Shown here in pieces: positions 24,111 to 35,970 of a stretch of 64,000 nt of DNA. The position numbers and the translations under genes were made by a program. Source of the stretch: Enoplolaimus lenunculus (Eukaryota > Nematoda > Enoplea > Enoplida > Thoracostomopsidae); assembly GCA_030248215.1 (NCBI GenBank), contig JASANG010000837.1, positions 1 through 64,000 on the forward strand, in the 5' to 3' direction. The notes under the pieces are model-generated. The model saw nothing but the letters and a program-made list of their open reading frames with translations, did not search any database and was not told the origin of the DNA. The stretch's first letter is position 1. Each line of letters opens with the position of its first letter.

Positions 24111-25001
24111 AAACAGGTCGACGGCAAGGGACACGGTGCAACCGGACGTGAAAAACACAAAGCCGAAGGGCAACAGGCACTGAGTCATACCTAATCTTTG
24201 GTTATCTGGTGTCCCAAAGAATTCCGGTGGTGTTCGGGTTCGGATAGGGGTTGCCCACTACAAAAATCTTAACCAAAAACGTCTTGCTAGGTCAGCATTT
24301 ATCGTTAGGTCGCGTACAGCTCTGTTTTAGTCTTGTTGTTCTCTACCCTAACCCTTTTTAATGGAGAATTGTTTGATTCAATAACGAACCAAACTACGAT
24401 TTTACGCTTATTTTCCTCGAAATTTCGGACATTCTTTCCAAAAAATTGTGACAAAAGTAAAACGAAGCGCGCTAAACAAATTTTGCAAAATTATGCAAAA
24501 TTTTAGTACCGAAATTACCGGAGAAAATTCTACCGGAACCGGAGGCCTGTACCTTGGTAGGTTTATGTACAAGCTCATTCGTACGCTTAGGCTTAGGCCT
24601 ACAAATACGCTTATACTACTATTACGGCCCTATTCTATACATTGGCTGCCCGTATTTGCAGTATGCAGTTGGATTGAGTCAAAGGCGAAGTGACGGCCCA
24701 ACCCCACATTTTGTGATTTTTGTCCAGGGGCTTTCATGTACATTTTCAGGTGGTAGCAGAAGAACTCACCTTCGTCCATACCAAAATCCTGGCTACGCTG
24801 AAGGACCCTGGTTTGAGATTATTTTTAAATTTTGCCTGTAAGCTTGTTCATTTTCTGCAAAAATAAAACAATTTACAAAATTGTGTCATAAACACAAACG
24901 TTTAAGGAATTTTATTCAGCTGCAAAACAAATTGACTAAATAACTGACTTAATGATAACAAAACAGCAGTCGTCTAAAATTTGCATTCTTATAGCTGCAA
25001 A

Positions 25002-25170
25002 AGCCAATGTATATATCAGGGCCGTAACAGTACTATAAACATATTACTAAGTTTAAGATAAGCGCAATGATAAGTCTTTACGAAAGCCTAAGCAAAAATT
25101 AGTCTAAAGCTTAAGCTTACTCTATAGCAATCCCGCTGAAAAACGGTCCACCCCTGATCTATGCACGGGC
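25002..25170. mobile_element. Eroded TTAGGC-family MITE at the TTC19 3' end
   Basis: The ends GCCAATGTATATATCAGGGC and CCTGATCTATGCACGGGC are degenerate inverted copies of the variant A termini. The middle keeps GCAAAAATTAGTCTAAAGCT but the TTAGGC units are mostly lost. It ends only about 30 bases past the TTC19 stop codon, so it may lie in the 3' UTR. Confidence 0.65.
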
Positions 25171-25198
25171 TGTTGAATCTAAAACGTTCGCACGCAGA

Positions 25199-28100
25199 CT
25201 ATGAAGATGCATTTCTGGATAAAGATTCATCTCGTAAACTGTTCAAAAATTCTTCCGCTTTTCGAATGATAATTTCGTTTTGAGTCGCTTTCGCCAGACT
25301 AACAGCGCGTTTTGCGTTTCTTAACGCTCGTTCAGTTTTTCGTAAATGCCACTGTGCTTCGGCTAAATTTGTGAAAAATCCCGGCAGCATTGTTTCCGTT
25401 TCCGGATTATCTTTCGCGTTTCGTACAACTTCTAGCATTGCTTGTTCGGCACGTTCAAATTGACGCATTTTGAGACAAATTGTTGCATAATTGTTTTGCA
25501 GTACCAGTGATTGCGTATGAGATTCGCCAAATACCGATTTTCCATGGGCGACAGCTTCAGCGAACAGTTTCTCTGCTTCAACTAACCTGTAATGTCAAAC
25601 AATATTTTTGAAAGTTCACGTATATAAAGTATTTAGAAAATAAAACTACGAGTAAACTAAACAAAAAATTAGTCTAAAGCTTGCTTCTTCTATTTTAGAA
25701 CCGCAGAATAACTGTACGAGTGTACGCCCCTCAAAGTAACACGAATCGAGATACTGTTTATGCTTATTCAATTTTTTGAAAATTACACGCAAATTTAATG
25801 TCTTCGTTCAATATAAATCAGTTTTATGTTCGAACCAGCAAAGTAGTCCATCACATTTCAATGCCTTAGATTCTTGGCGCTAACACGCTTATCGCCGGCA
25901 GAACTTTTTAGCGCACGTAAACCAGTAAGTAATGTATATCACATTAATAGTAACTCAAATTGCTGTATAACATATTCTTAACCTACAACAACTTTGTGCA
26001 TCATAACAAAAACCTTTTCTGATCAAGCAAAAATCGCGAATATGCTTCAAGAGACATGCCTAGCAGAGCCACTGCGTCATCTACTTCAGCTGATTTTTTC
26101 TGAAACAAAACAGAAAACACAATAGCTAAATCTAGGCCGTGCCGATCTTAGCACCACCTAACAGAACAATTGAATAGAACCCCGAAAAATAACGCTTTGC
26201 ACTCTGATACAAAAATGCGTCGAAAAATATTTCATTGATATCAACTTTGGGACACCGCAAATATCATTTTGGAGAAGTTCCACGTTTGTCAAGACTGCCA
26301 CTAAACCCCGCAAGCTCATGCAAACGTGAGAGTGAAGTTACCAACGGCTTAGCCTTAGGTAAAGGCTCGTACAAATGTTTAGCCTTAGGTAAAGGCTTAG
26401 GCAAAGGTTTAGGCTTAGGCAAAGCACTCTCGAAACCTAAGTGTGTAAGCATAAGCTTGAGCGTAAGCATGCGTGGAACATGTACAAGAGCCAAGATTAC
26501 TTAAACGCTTTCTCGTTTATCAGTTGCAGAGAAAGTTAAAGCCGAAACCGCTTCAAATGCAACCTTAACAACAGCTTGAAATCGGCAACAAATGTACATC
26601 GTCAGAGTTCCAGTGAAATGACAGTTTACTTTTTAATTGAATGTTTATGGTTTGCATCTTTGACTGTTGCATGTCTTTGAGCAGGGACATACACAGAAAA
26701 TTAAAATATTTGGGGGGGCACCGAATAATTTTGGGGGACCACCAAAATTGCAATTCAAGATTGTTTACTTTTAGACAAAGTCTATTTGTGAAGCACCAGC
26801 CAAATTTGGAAGGGGGAACGGCCCCCTAAGTGCCCCCCGTGGAAAGCCTATGTCTTGGAGCTCCAAACTACCATACAACGTTTTGTTTTTAAACAAGTTT
26901 ACCACAAAAACTTGAAATCTTGGAGCCGCCACAATATAAGCTGCCCACCTGTTTCCCATCTGATTTGTTTTCCTGTTTCAATCGTTCAACTTTGGCTCGT
27001 TGCTCATCAACTGCGAATTTGAATCCTTGTTCAGCTCGCGTTAAATTGCCCAGTTTTGAGTAAACATTCGCTAGTTTCAATGACAACTCTAACAGTGCTG
27101 GATCGTCTTCAGATGTACCGGATTCTATTAGTCGACGCATAAGGTCAATAAAAGACTGAAACGAAAATATAGAGACGTATTGTCAACTACGTGACACTCG
27201 CTGATCCGAAAATCTACATAGAAGTAGTTTAATTCAAGTGTAAAAATTGACAAATTTCGGCCAATGTATAGGTGAAGGCCAGATTATTTTCGGTGGGCGT
27301 TACGCTTATATAGTGATCGTTTTGCTTTGCTTTAGACGTAGGAATATGTCTAGTCTTACGCTAAAATTTGGCTTCGGCTTAGGAATATGCTTAATTACTG
27401 TTACGACCCTAATTATACATTGTTCCAAATTTTGGCCCATCCAAAGATCAGGAGCGAAACGGTTTTCAGTGGAACTGCTATAGCGTAAGCTTACGCTTTA
27501 GACTAACTTTTTGCATAGTCTTCAGCTTAGGAATATGCTTATACGACAATTATTTATGTATTAGTCCAAATTTCTGACATGATTGTTCTCTGGTTGTCAA
27601 GTTATACTGTTTATCACCGAATAGTGATTGAAATTACAGACATTTGAGAATACGGGCAACGATCAGTGCTGGAGCAGACGGGGGTGGGGCTCCCCCAAAT
27701 TCCAGGATGGACCACCAAACTTGCGAGTGAAGCGAGCGAGAAGCCAGACGCATTTTAAAACTTCGGCGTTTTTGTTTCAACCGGCTTGGGTGGGGGAGCC
27801 CCTTTAGAAGTAAGGCCCCCAAACTGACGGTACGAGGGGTGGCTGCTGCGGCCCTGGCAATGATAGCAGTTAAATAAAGCCTACGTAAAACCAAACCGGA
27901 AGAAAACAAAAAATTGCTAAAAAAGTACAAATACGGAATGGGCTGAGTTCAAATGAAACGGCTGCGAATCAATAAAATTCAGCGATATTCTCAAAATTAC
28001 CCTTGTTTGGGATTCAACCTCTGTTATTCCAGCAATATGTACAAACCGTGTATATTTCACAGTATGTTTTACACCAATTTGAGGACATAATCCAGCTTAT

Positions 28101-29314
28101 TTGGTCACCAATGGAACGATTGGATTGAACGAAAAGCAAACATAACAAAAACTTTTTGCCAACTTCAAACAAATTATTAATGATTTGGAAATAGCGATAA
28201 AACGAATACGATAAAATTGGTAAATGTTCGCTACAACTTCTACATCTCAATAATATAAAATTTGTATGATAACCAGAGATTACTTGCTTACAAACGGAAG
28301 CGAAGTAACAAAATTATTGTTTAAAGGTATTATTATCTAATCTTGATATTAGTAGCTTTTGCGTTACTTTTTCCGCAATTTCATACTCTCCTTTCATATA
28401 GAACAAATTCGCCAATACGTCCAGTATGTAAATTATAGCCGATTGGTTATTTTCAGCGGACGCCATCTGAAGCGCTTCATGAAGTATGTCATTCGCGTCA
28501 TCGTACCTCAAATAGACGCAAAATATACAAAACATGCGTCATAAATTGTTGATCACATTAGCAAAGAGACTGACCAAGAATACATTCAAAATAAAAACTA
28601 AATATTATAAACCCATGTATAGCTGTGGGTCAGGGTGCAACCGGATGTGAAAAAGAGTGGAGCCGGAGCCGGGGTCGACAAAACTTTCCGGCGCCGGAGG
28701 TAAGGTGAAATTAGGTAGTTAAAATGATGTTTAATTTGTTAATTTTAGCAAATATCTGTAGGATGTGTTGTAAAATCGTTTGGTTTTACGCTTATTTCTC
28801 ATGAAATCAAGGCAATTCTTTCCTCAAAGATAAATTTTGTAAAACTATGCCGGACAACGATTTTGCGCCGGAGCCGGAGGCAGACCTCCGGTTGTACCCT
28901 GCTGTTGGTTGTTACCACAGTGTTGGTCGTAACAGTAGTAATTCCTAAGCATGTGTTGGCCTAAGCCTCAGCGTATGGATAAGCGTATGGCTAAGCTTAG
29001 ACCTTGGCATAAGTTTGAGCAAAAAATTAGCCTAAAACTTATAGCTTACTCTATTACTTACACACCCGTGCAAAATCGGTCAACCCGTTAGCAATGCATA
29101 GGGGAACTATTTAACATCTCAATGTTTCAAGTCTTATTAATATCACTAAGCTCAGTCACAATTCCATCTCAGTTACATACTTTTCCACGAACATGAAATA
29201 CAGCGCTTTTCTAATCTTCAGCTTAATCGTTTTTTCGGCTAACTCTTCGCAATTGACTCGTGTTGCAATTACACCTTTCATTGCAACTACTGTCATCACA
29301 CAGCTTAACGACAT
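25199..29314 (-). CDS. TTC19: Tetratricopeptide repeat protein 19, mitochondrial
   Basis: TTC19 is an inner-membrane mitochondrial protein that supports complex III by clearing Rieske-protein fragments. Exons in coding order: about 29314-29181 (5' edge unresolved), 28506-28368, 27155-26949, 26099-26014, 25586-25199 with a TAG stop. Phases agree throughout. The order of TPR-like segments matches vertebrate TTC19: YDDANDILHEALQMA, then VLANLFYMKGEYEIAEK, LLELSLKLANVYSKLG, ALLGMSLEAYSRFLL, and a last exon with SHTQSLVLQNNYATICLKM and FTNLAEAQWHLRKTERALRN. The first exon reads EELAEKTIKLKIRKALYFMF and stays open upstream; its first in-frame ATG is at 29314. No clear mitochondrial presequence is visible there, so a further 5' exon may exist. 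It lies tail-to-head with HSPBP1 on the same strand, about 1.7 kb away. Other TPR families fit less well because the exon 2-3 sequence matches TTC19 specifically. Confidence 0.88.
26340..26475. repeat. Degenerate TTAGGC array in a TTC19 intron
   Basis: Repeated TTAGCCTTAGGTAAAGGC and TTAGGCAAAGG units occur without recognisable MITE termini. The units cause open frames on both strands encoding LGKG-type repeats, which are not supported as genes. It is probably a relic of the same element family. Confidence 0.6.
26685..26840. repeat. Dispersed CAGGGACATAC repeat in a TTC19 intron
   Basis: It is the partner of 9305-9455. The ends CAGGGACATACACAG and CCTATGTCTTG form a short imperfect inverted repeat, so a small hAT-like element is likely, though no target duplication was seen. 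Confidence 0.55.
27255..27575. repeat. Two eroded TTAGGC-family MITEs side by side in a TTC19 intron
   Basis: Two blocks, about 27255-27420 and 27425-27575, each keep CGTTTTCAGTGGAACTGCTA-like and GACTAACTTTTTGC-like family words with TTAGG-type remnants and GGAATATGCTTA. The termini are degraded. Confidence 0.55.
27664..27862. repeat. Dispersed GGCCCCCAAA repeat, longest copy
   Basis: This is the fullest copy of the element seen at 17095-17235, lying in the TTC19 intron between exons 2 and 3. It ends GGGTGGCTGCTGCGGCCCTG, the same junction words as in the 63-bp minisatellite unit. Confidence 0.55.
28631..28901. mobile_element. hAT MITE, CAGGGTGCAACCGG family
   Basis: It is 271 bp long. The left end is CAGGGTGCAACCGGATGTG and the right end CCTCCGGTTGTACCCTG. 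The flanks CTGTGGGT (28623-28630) and CTGTTGGT (28902-28909) match at seven of eight positions. The interior is rich in CCGGAGCCGG words. It lies in the first visible TTC19 intron. Relatives are at 52913-53612 and 58765-59116. Confidence 0.87.
28910..29110. repeat. Eroded TTAGGC-family MITE in a TTC19 intron
   Basis: GTAACAGTAGTAATTCCTAA, scattered CCTAAG-like units, GCAAAAAATTAGCCTAAAAC and CTTACTCTATT follow the family order. It abuts the hAT MITE ending at 28901. Confidence 0.55.
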
Positions 29315-31044
29315 TGCACGCACGTAGTATCCGGCTGTTCTGTGATAACAGACAAAATAGCAAAAAGCCTAGTCATACTGAACTCAGTGATTTTAATTAT
29401 AAAACGTTTCTTTGCCTCCACATATCTCGATGGATAAGAAATAAAGTCGTAACAGTTTACACTTTCAATTAATCACGTAATAAATCACAGACCTAACAGT
29501 ATAGCCGAAGATAAATAACGTACAAACCCGGCTTAGATTTGTAATAAACATAAAGCTTAAAACAGGGCCAAATTCCGAAATGTACACTGCACTTTGCACC
29601 AGTTAGCGATATGTTTTCAAACTGACGAACACATACAACTGCCGTCTTTAAAATTGGCGCAGCGGTTGGACAAATTAAATCCGCAAAAATCTGTTGAATT
29701 TCGAACTACACCATTTACTGGTTCGAAAGCTGGAAAACCTATTACCAACTGGTAATAAATGCTAGAATACTGGCTCAGAAAAGACAGCACGCTTACATTT
29801 TAATTGATCCATGCATATTCGCAATACTCACAATAGATCGACAGCCCAACGCATGTACTGCACAACGCAAACCAGCTCTAAGCTTATCAACCGTTTTCAA
29901 AATGGCATCAATTTTGTGCACCAACATTATGGCACGATATAGTTGGTAACAAACCGGCGTGCGATTTTCAAATGCTTATTACGTTTAAGGTTGGCGATAT
30001 ACTGTTAAAAATTATACCGCCTGTCACCGAACGTCACCACGAGATATTGTACGCTGGTTAAAGTCCGCTGCTAGGGCGTAATTTTCACCCGTAAAAATTA
30101 TTCCGGTGTAATTCTGCCTCCCCCGACAAATTTCACCACCACGGGGTCAAGGTATGGCGTCCGGTTTAAATTTTCCCTCCAACATTGAGGTACAAAAAGA
30201 TTTTATTAAGCTACCTTTTTCACATTATATGTCAATAACATATGTTACAAACTTTCGACCTTGATCCGAAACGTTACGCCGTGGCTGCTGTAATTTTGAA
30301 GGATAAAAATTACACCGGTGGAATATTTTCGTGGGGAGGGGGTGGGAATTACTCCGTAACATCGGCACAGTATACATAATGAACGTATGCAGGCGCAAAA
30401 CAAAATTTGACAACGCCTAAATTTTATTGGCAGAAAAACGAAACCACTATGACAATCTCATACTTCAATATCAGTTTTACCATTACTTTTATCACTATCA
30501 ATTTTCGTTATTTTTACTCTCCGTTTGCATTGTCTGCTTTGCTCCGAAAGTAAAAAATAACCACTCCACGTTTCAATATGCTACTCAGACAATTTTTATT
30601 GTCATAAAAAATATAATATATTTAGTACAGCAACAAACGGTCTTCTGAGCTGAGTGACTCTTATTCGAATTTGGCGAAATTAAGCAATGCCAAACCAGTT
30701 TTACTAAAAAGATCGGAATAGAAACTGGATTTGAATGGCTAGTTACTACTGTAACAATAGCCGTTCAGGTCTTAAATAATGTCGTAGACCCTGGGCATTA
30801 CGCTAGGCTAAGGTTAAATTATTCATGCTTTGATTTAAGTCTACACATTTGATTAAGGACCTGTTCTATATAAAACCCGTAGCAACTATAATCATTGTTA
30901 TAAAAAATCATCATCTGTTAACTGTTTCGCTTACAGAAGTATGTTTTCCAGCCCACAGCATCCGGAATAAACTTCTACAGTTTTCGAACTCCACCTAAAG
31001 CACAAACGAAAAAATACACAGTACACTCTTGTACACTCGCGAGC
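29315..31044. other. Interval between TTC19 and HSPBP1
   Basis: It carries a CCTATTACC/GGTAATA dispersed repeat (about 29590-29775) and a G-rich/C-rich stretch near 30100-30360 with ACACCGGTGGAATATTTT-like inverted words. No exon was recognised; the TTC19 promoter and any 5' exon should lie here. Confidence 0.5.
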
Positions 31045-34000
31045 CTAAGCCTTAACCTGCGGGATAGAAGTTGCACAAGCGCCAAATCTTGCATTGCTGT
31101 TCTAAAAAGCAAGAAAAAAATCTGGTGTAACCATTTGAACAACATGATAAATGGTAGATCGTACAACCAAGTTAGTAGTCTGAATCAAAATGACACGTTT
31201 AATAAATAAAGTTTTGATAAGAACAACATAACTTACACAATCATCGTGCTTTGCAGCCAATCTCGCTTCCACAAATGTTTTCAAATTTTCGTCTGCCCTG
31301 CAATCCTATAAAAATAAAAAAATCATACTTTATTCAGTTTGCATTGCGACGTATATTATAATTAGTCATATTTTCAACTGTTACTCAGGGATTCCGTATT
31401 ATAAAGCAACACAACGTGATTCTGCAACGTATTTAAATATAAATGGTTAGCTTAGCCGGCACATTGTTACCTACTATTAGTTTTACTGATCTTGAAAACA
31501 AATTCACTCTGTTTCTTTTATTCTAAGCGGTGATACGGGGTATCATATCCGCTCCGGGCCAATGAGCCCACCCGACGTGCATGCCAGCAGACCGTGGCAA
31601 ATCTATAAAAAGTGAAGTGATGTTTCGTCTCATTACATGCACCGGATACATCACGGGTATAGTGGTACTCTTGGGCTTTATGCGGGATTCACGTTATAAC
31701 CGGGCAGGCAGGTCATGGTTTGTCCTATGTTGATCCGACGTCAACGTTAAAAATAGGGCTCTTATATCGGGTCAACAGACAAAACTCGAATGTCATATGA
31801 CATTAGCTTACAAACCACCGCTCTCAAATGTTTAACGTGTACAAGAGTCGGTATGTCACGTGATACTGTGGGACATTTATGCGAATATCATATATTGCAA
31901 AAGTTCAACGAATATCATGTTGATATTCAGCGGAACAGTGTAATCTTTGGATACTAAGAAATGAATGGAAAGTTGGACGGCCGAGGCACAGATGTGTTTT
32001 AAATACCAAATACACATCTGTAAATCGTTTACTTCACAAAATCCCTTAGAACCACATCTTCAGAATTCAATAAGTCAAATTTCCAATTCTAGTATCATAT
32101 GATATTCAACAGGACAATTTGGTATGTTACCTCAAGTATGCAGACATTTGAAAATATATCATATATTATTCGCAGACAATACCTTGAATATCACATGATA
32201 TTGAAGGACAAAAGGTGATCCACACACGATACTAGCAGACAAATGCAAATTTTTGAATACGATATGGGGTCTGTAAGCAGACAAAATGTTATGCAATAGT
32301 CTAATAGGGACAAAACGTGCCAAAGCTGCCCCGGTTATAAAGTGAACCCTGCATTACGAGATGATGATTGCGCGGGTGGAAGCCATCTGCGAAAGGTCGA
32401 TGTTAACTTATCCAGTCACGAAGGTTCTTAGGGGGAACTGTTCGCTGAGCACCTGATTGTGCAGTACAACACCAACCATTGGAGTTTTAATATGAAGATG
32501 ATTGGGAGCCGACATTTTAAGCCAACCAGTAATGACACGCTCGGCAAAATTTTGTGCGGTTTGAAGTTCAGGACAAAGAGTCCTTCTTTCAAGGATTTGT
32601 CTGCTACATTACAGCCTTTCTCCTTCATTGATGTAATACGCGTGTTCAAGATGCATGGTAGTTTTTCAAGTTCGACCGCTCTCGTTTCCGTCGACACAGC
32701 AGTGAACAGGCAGCCATTGGAGCCGGATCTCGGGATTTCCATTATTTGCAACCATTTCGAGCAAACTCAAAATCTTGTGTACGATTGCTTAGGCCCCTAT
32801 ATGTGTCGCCAGTCGCTATACCAGTATTCGGGAGTCGATCAACAAATGGACTTTGGCTCCATTCAGCAAGTTAAAACTCACGAGTGCACCGCCTTCGCCG
32901 CTATGATTACCCTCGACTAGAGAACCATCTGCGTATAGACCCACTGAAGCGTCACCAAGCTACATCATTGCGTAGGCATTCAAAAAACACATTTTTACTT
33001 GTTTTCCAAGATCAAAGTCGCGCAAAAAATCAATTAGACACCCAGATACTAAATCGCAAATTTGGTCGTTTGTTGTTGACGCTAAGATTAATATCAACTG
33101 CTGATGCATTCCCATTCGAAGTGCTGCCTCTGAAACGAAGAATACTAAAACATAATACGATATGCAAGCACATCACCGCAGGTACAAACTTTCAGTGTGC
33201 ACATATAATGTGTAAATTTTCACAATGATTAATCATGAAGGCAATGACATGGACAACCCGACATGTCTAGAACAAACCATTGTTATAATCCGCTGCTGTA
33301 ATCACTGCAGAGCTAAGCAGCTGTGCCTTTTCCTCTCTATACTAGCAATATATGCCGTATGTTTGTGTCCGGTAATACCAGATCATGTGCTTACGCTACA
33401 GAAATCCGAATTGGCTACAAAATGTTTCTCAAATTTCCCGCTAGAAAACCAGAATACTCCAAATTCAAAACCAATGCTACATAGAGGCGTGCACGGCATA
33501 ATTATGGCGGTGTACGCAATACTGTGGGACATTCACAGGTAGTACAATCAACATGCTGAAAAGAATGCGATATGCTCATATTAAATGTTCATAATTACAT
33601 TAACGTACCTTTATTAGCGTTGTCAGTTGCGAATAAATGGCTCAGCAAAAATGCTGATTTAGAAACAAGCTTGTCATCGTCCGATTGGAGAGATCTCAAA
33701 AGAAACGATAGCCCGTCTGAGGAAATGAATTCCGACTCTAACGCCGAACAATCACGTATCAAGTCTAAAAAGAATTAAAAACAAACCCAAATAAACCTTA
33801 ACCCGTCTGAGGAAATGAGTTCCGACTCTAGAGCTTGACAATCACGGTAAATGTTACTATCCACCCATTCCGAAGGAACAACACCAATATTAACCTTATT
33901 ATAATAATAAAATATTGTGACACCTGATGTTAGCTATCGCGCAACAATCCATTTGTAAAAGTCCGTGTCTAATTTAGTGGCAGGCGACAATCAACTATAA

Positions 34001-35664
34001 ACAAAAATGCAATCCAAATTTTCTATTCTGTTGGGCAGGCTAACAATCCAATGTTGATCACACAACTTCTAGTTCGTTGTGTTGCGTATATTGTCAAATT
34101 TTAGTGTGAAGAACGTATGTTCGCTTGTGATCACTATTTTAAACTTCCGAGAAACTGACAAGCTCAACGAAATTTTATGCAGTTATTTCAGGGTTAAAGC
34201 ACCTGAGTCAAGTATAAATAAGAACGCCCACAGAGTCGGACGTCACCGCGCCTGGCATATAAAACTAATTAGCTTTATTACTGACGAGCAGCGCGACATG
34301 TGCGTAGCATTTCGCTAACCTTGGGGCTACAAGTCAGGCCGAATCAACATAATTTATGTTCACGTCACGTACTTGCGATCGCAAAAAGTGCTTTTATACG
34401 AGTCTGAGTTTCAGGGTCTTCATCCATCATTGCCATCAACACTGGAAGTACTTTGGTTTCATGCAACTTCTAAAAGAAATTAGGGATAAAACTACAGCCT
34501 TTATCAAAAGCATCACAATTTTGGGCAGGAAAAGTTAAAATACACAATGGCAAAGTAGTTTCTGTCAGATTTATCTATAACTTCAATGAACCAAACATTT
34601 TCGACTCCCCCAGTAATATTACCGCTACTTCTGTTTTTCTTTTGGAAAGCAATTTAACCAACAACTTCAACATAATTCTAAAAATGCATAGTTTTGAACT
34701 TACAATGGCATTTTGCGTTTTGATAAAAAACCCAGTTAAAATTTTGCAAAGCACCGAACGCGGTTGCAGCTCGTATAAAAAACCTATAATAATACTCAAA
34801 CAAAATATAACCTGTTGGCTAAATTGATTATAACCTGTTGGCTAAATTGATTATTCTGCGCCAGAACTCCAATCAAATTCGCAACACCAGACCGGAGTGA
34901 TGCATGCTGAGATCCCAGCAAGAGACTAATAACGCGGTAACCACCAATATTGTAGAAATCTAAAAATAGCGGAAATGAATATTGCGTTCTCCTGAAAGTG
35001 AGATATGCGCACGTGAGCGGGGATATACAATAAATTCAAACAGTTGAAATGTTACGAAACGTGTACCGTTGCATTATAAATCTCGTCGTGTTTCTACCAA
35101 TGAGGCAATAAATTTTCGATTACAAATTAAGTATATATGTACTGTGCATACTGCAAATGAGTGTTTTACCTGAAAAGAATATATCTCTGCAGGATGATAG
35201 GTACTTACCGTTGGCAATGTCTTTATCATAACAAAGCTCCGTAACATCGTCAAGAGTTTGTTCTATAGTCTGCAGCTCTTCAGACGACTCAGTATTAAAG
35301 TCCATTGCTATTAACGAATTAATTGCACCACTAAGTTGCCGAATTGGATCGGTATCTTTGACTAAATCAGACATAGCATTCTGAAGGAAAGTTCTATTCT
35401 GAAATGGAGAATATATTAGCTGCTAAAATTAAAAGCTGTTGGGCTTCACATAATACTGATTCCAAAATTAAGCTTAAATATGCTGACAGCAGAAAAAACT
35501 GTCTTTAGTCAAAAATATCTTACAAAAACGTTATACGTACTTACTTCCTGCGACATTGCATGTGCTCTTGACCCGGTAATAGCATTCACAGGATCTTCTC
35601 CACCTGCGCGTTGTGCGAAATCCAATAATGCGCGCCAGTAAGACTCAGGAACTTGATCTGCCAT
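31045..35664 (-). CDS. HSPBP1: Hsp70-binding protein 1 (Fes1-type nucleotide-exchange factor)
   Basis: This armadillo-repeat protein binds the Hsp70 ATPase lobe and promotes ADP release in the cytosol. Exons in coding order: 35664-35545 (ATG), 35398-35209, 34959-34835, 34469-34373, 33764-33609, 33129-32999, 31305-31237, 31101-31045 (stop). Phases agree and give about 314 residues, normal for the conserved core. Matches to animal HSPBP1 run in order: YWRALLDFAQRAGGEDP; DDVTELCYDKDIANG; YRVISLLLGSQHASLRSG; ETQTRIKALFAIA; SDGLSFLLRSLQ with KSAFLLSHLF; RMGMHQQLILILA; DENLKTFVEARLAAKHDDC. The last short exon is the least certain: its phase fits, but its sequence is only loosely like the family. 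The start sits in an AAAATGG context. Intron 6 holds a TIR element and LINE remnants. Exon 3's donor is tandemly duplicated, and a partial copy of exon 5 lies in intron 4. Plus-strand frames at 32459-33778 are antisense shadows of these exons and of the LINE remnant. Confidence 0.92.
31681..32353. mobile_element. TIR element with TTA target duplication in HSPBP1 intron 6
   Basis: The left end TGCGGGATTCACGTTATAAC and the right end, read inward, TGCAGGGTTCACTTTATAAC are inverted repeats flanked by TTA (31678-31680 and 32354-32356). A 3-bp TTA/TWA duplication is typical of PIF/Harbinger elements; the assignment is tentative. It is 673 bp and non-coding. The interior repeats ATATCAT/ATGATAT palindromes several times. 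Confidence 0.75.
32420..32925 (-). pseudogene. Remnant of a non-LTR retrotransposon RNase H region
   Basis: On the minus strand, RLQWLPVHCCVDGNESG matches the W-[IV]-P-x-H-x-G-x-x-GNE-A signature of LINE RNase H domains. Upstream, GEGGALVSFNLLNGAKVHLL resembles the start of that domain. Stops and frame changes interrupt it. It lies in HSPBP1 intron 6. Open plus-strand frames here are shadows. Confidence 0.6.
33792..33845 (-). repeat. Partial duplicate of HSPBP1 exon 5 in intron 4
   Basis: About 50 bases match exon 5 positions 33709-33762, with the identical block CCCGTCTGAGGAAATGA and TTCCGACTCTA. The coding sense is kept (RDCQALESELISSDGL beside RDCSALESEFISSDGL in the true exon). No acceptor or donor flanks it, so it is probably not spliced in. 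Confidence 0.8.
34808..34855 (-). repeat. 24-bp tandem duplication across the HSPBP1 exon 3 splice donor
   Basis: TAACCTGTTGGCTAAATTGA occurs twice, 24 bases apart. On the coding strand this duplicates the exon end and donor CAACAG|GTTATA. The first donor (exon edge 34835) ends in phase 0 and fits exon 4. The second would add eight codons and change the phase, so the first is taken as the real one. Confidence 0.88.
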
Positions 35665-35970
35665 TTTAGTATAGGTACGTATAATATATTTTCAAAAAAT
35701 TATACAATAAAATCACTAAAATTAAATTTGGAAATGAAAGACAAAGACAGCAATTTACCAACATACACTAATTTTATTCATTTATGCACTATTGACCCCT
35801 GCATGAAACAATAATGTGGATCGCTCTGGGGATTGCTGCCTCAAATGTATCTACAGCAGCTTCAAAGATTTTTGGCCGTTCATCTATATATCATAAATGT
35901 AAATGATGAATATTTGCTCATTTGAGTATGATGGAGATACTGGCTGGTCCAAGCGGGGATACCCGGCATA

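Larger units (their letters stand above)
12521..25198. other. Gene-poor interval between ACSL and TTC19, filled with repeats
   Basis: I found no exon I could tie to a protein family on either strand. It holds hAT MITEs (13215, 17371, 18026), a 63-bp minisatellite (13801), a GC-rich TIR element (14395), TTAGGC-core MITEs (19018, 21964 and relics), an 87-bp minisatellite (20309), SINE-1 (23420) and SINE-2 (23855). A run of 17 C residues lies near 18762-18778. The unresolved ACSL 5' exon and promoter may be in its first part. About 14.6-17.0 kb and 22.1-22.9 kb show only AT-rich sequence with decayed repeat words. Confidence 0.6.

Noticed and set aside
26235-26504. Frames on both strands with LGKGLGKG-type repeats
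   Set aside because: They are caused by a degenerate TTAGGC array inside a TTC19 intron.
32459-32920. 153-residue plus-strand frame
   Set aside because: It is antisense to a LINE RNase H remnant in an HSPBP1 intron; no homology on the plus strand.
33225-33778. Plus-strand frames including a hydrophobic stretch and a charged C-terminus
   Set aside because: They lie antisense to HSPBP1 exon 5 and its introns, where minus-strand homology and splice phases are clear.
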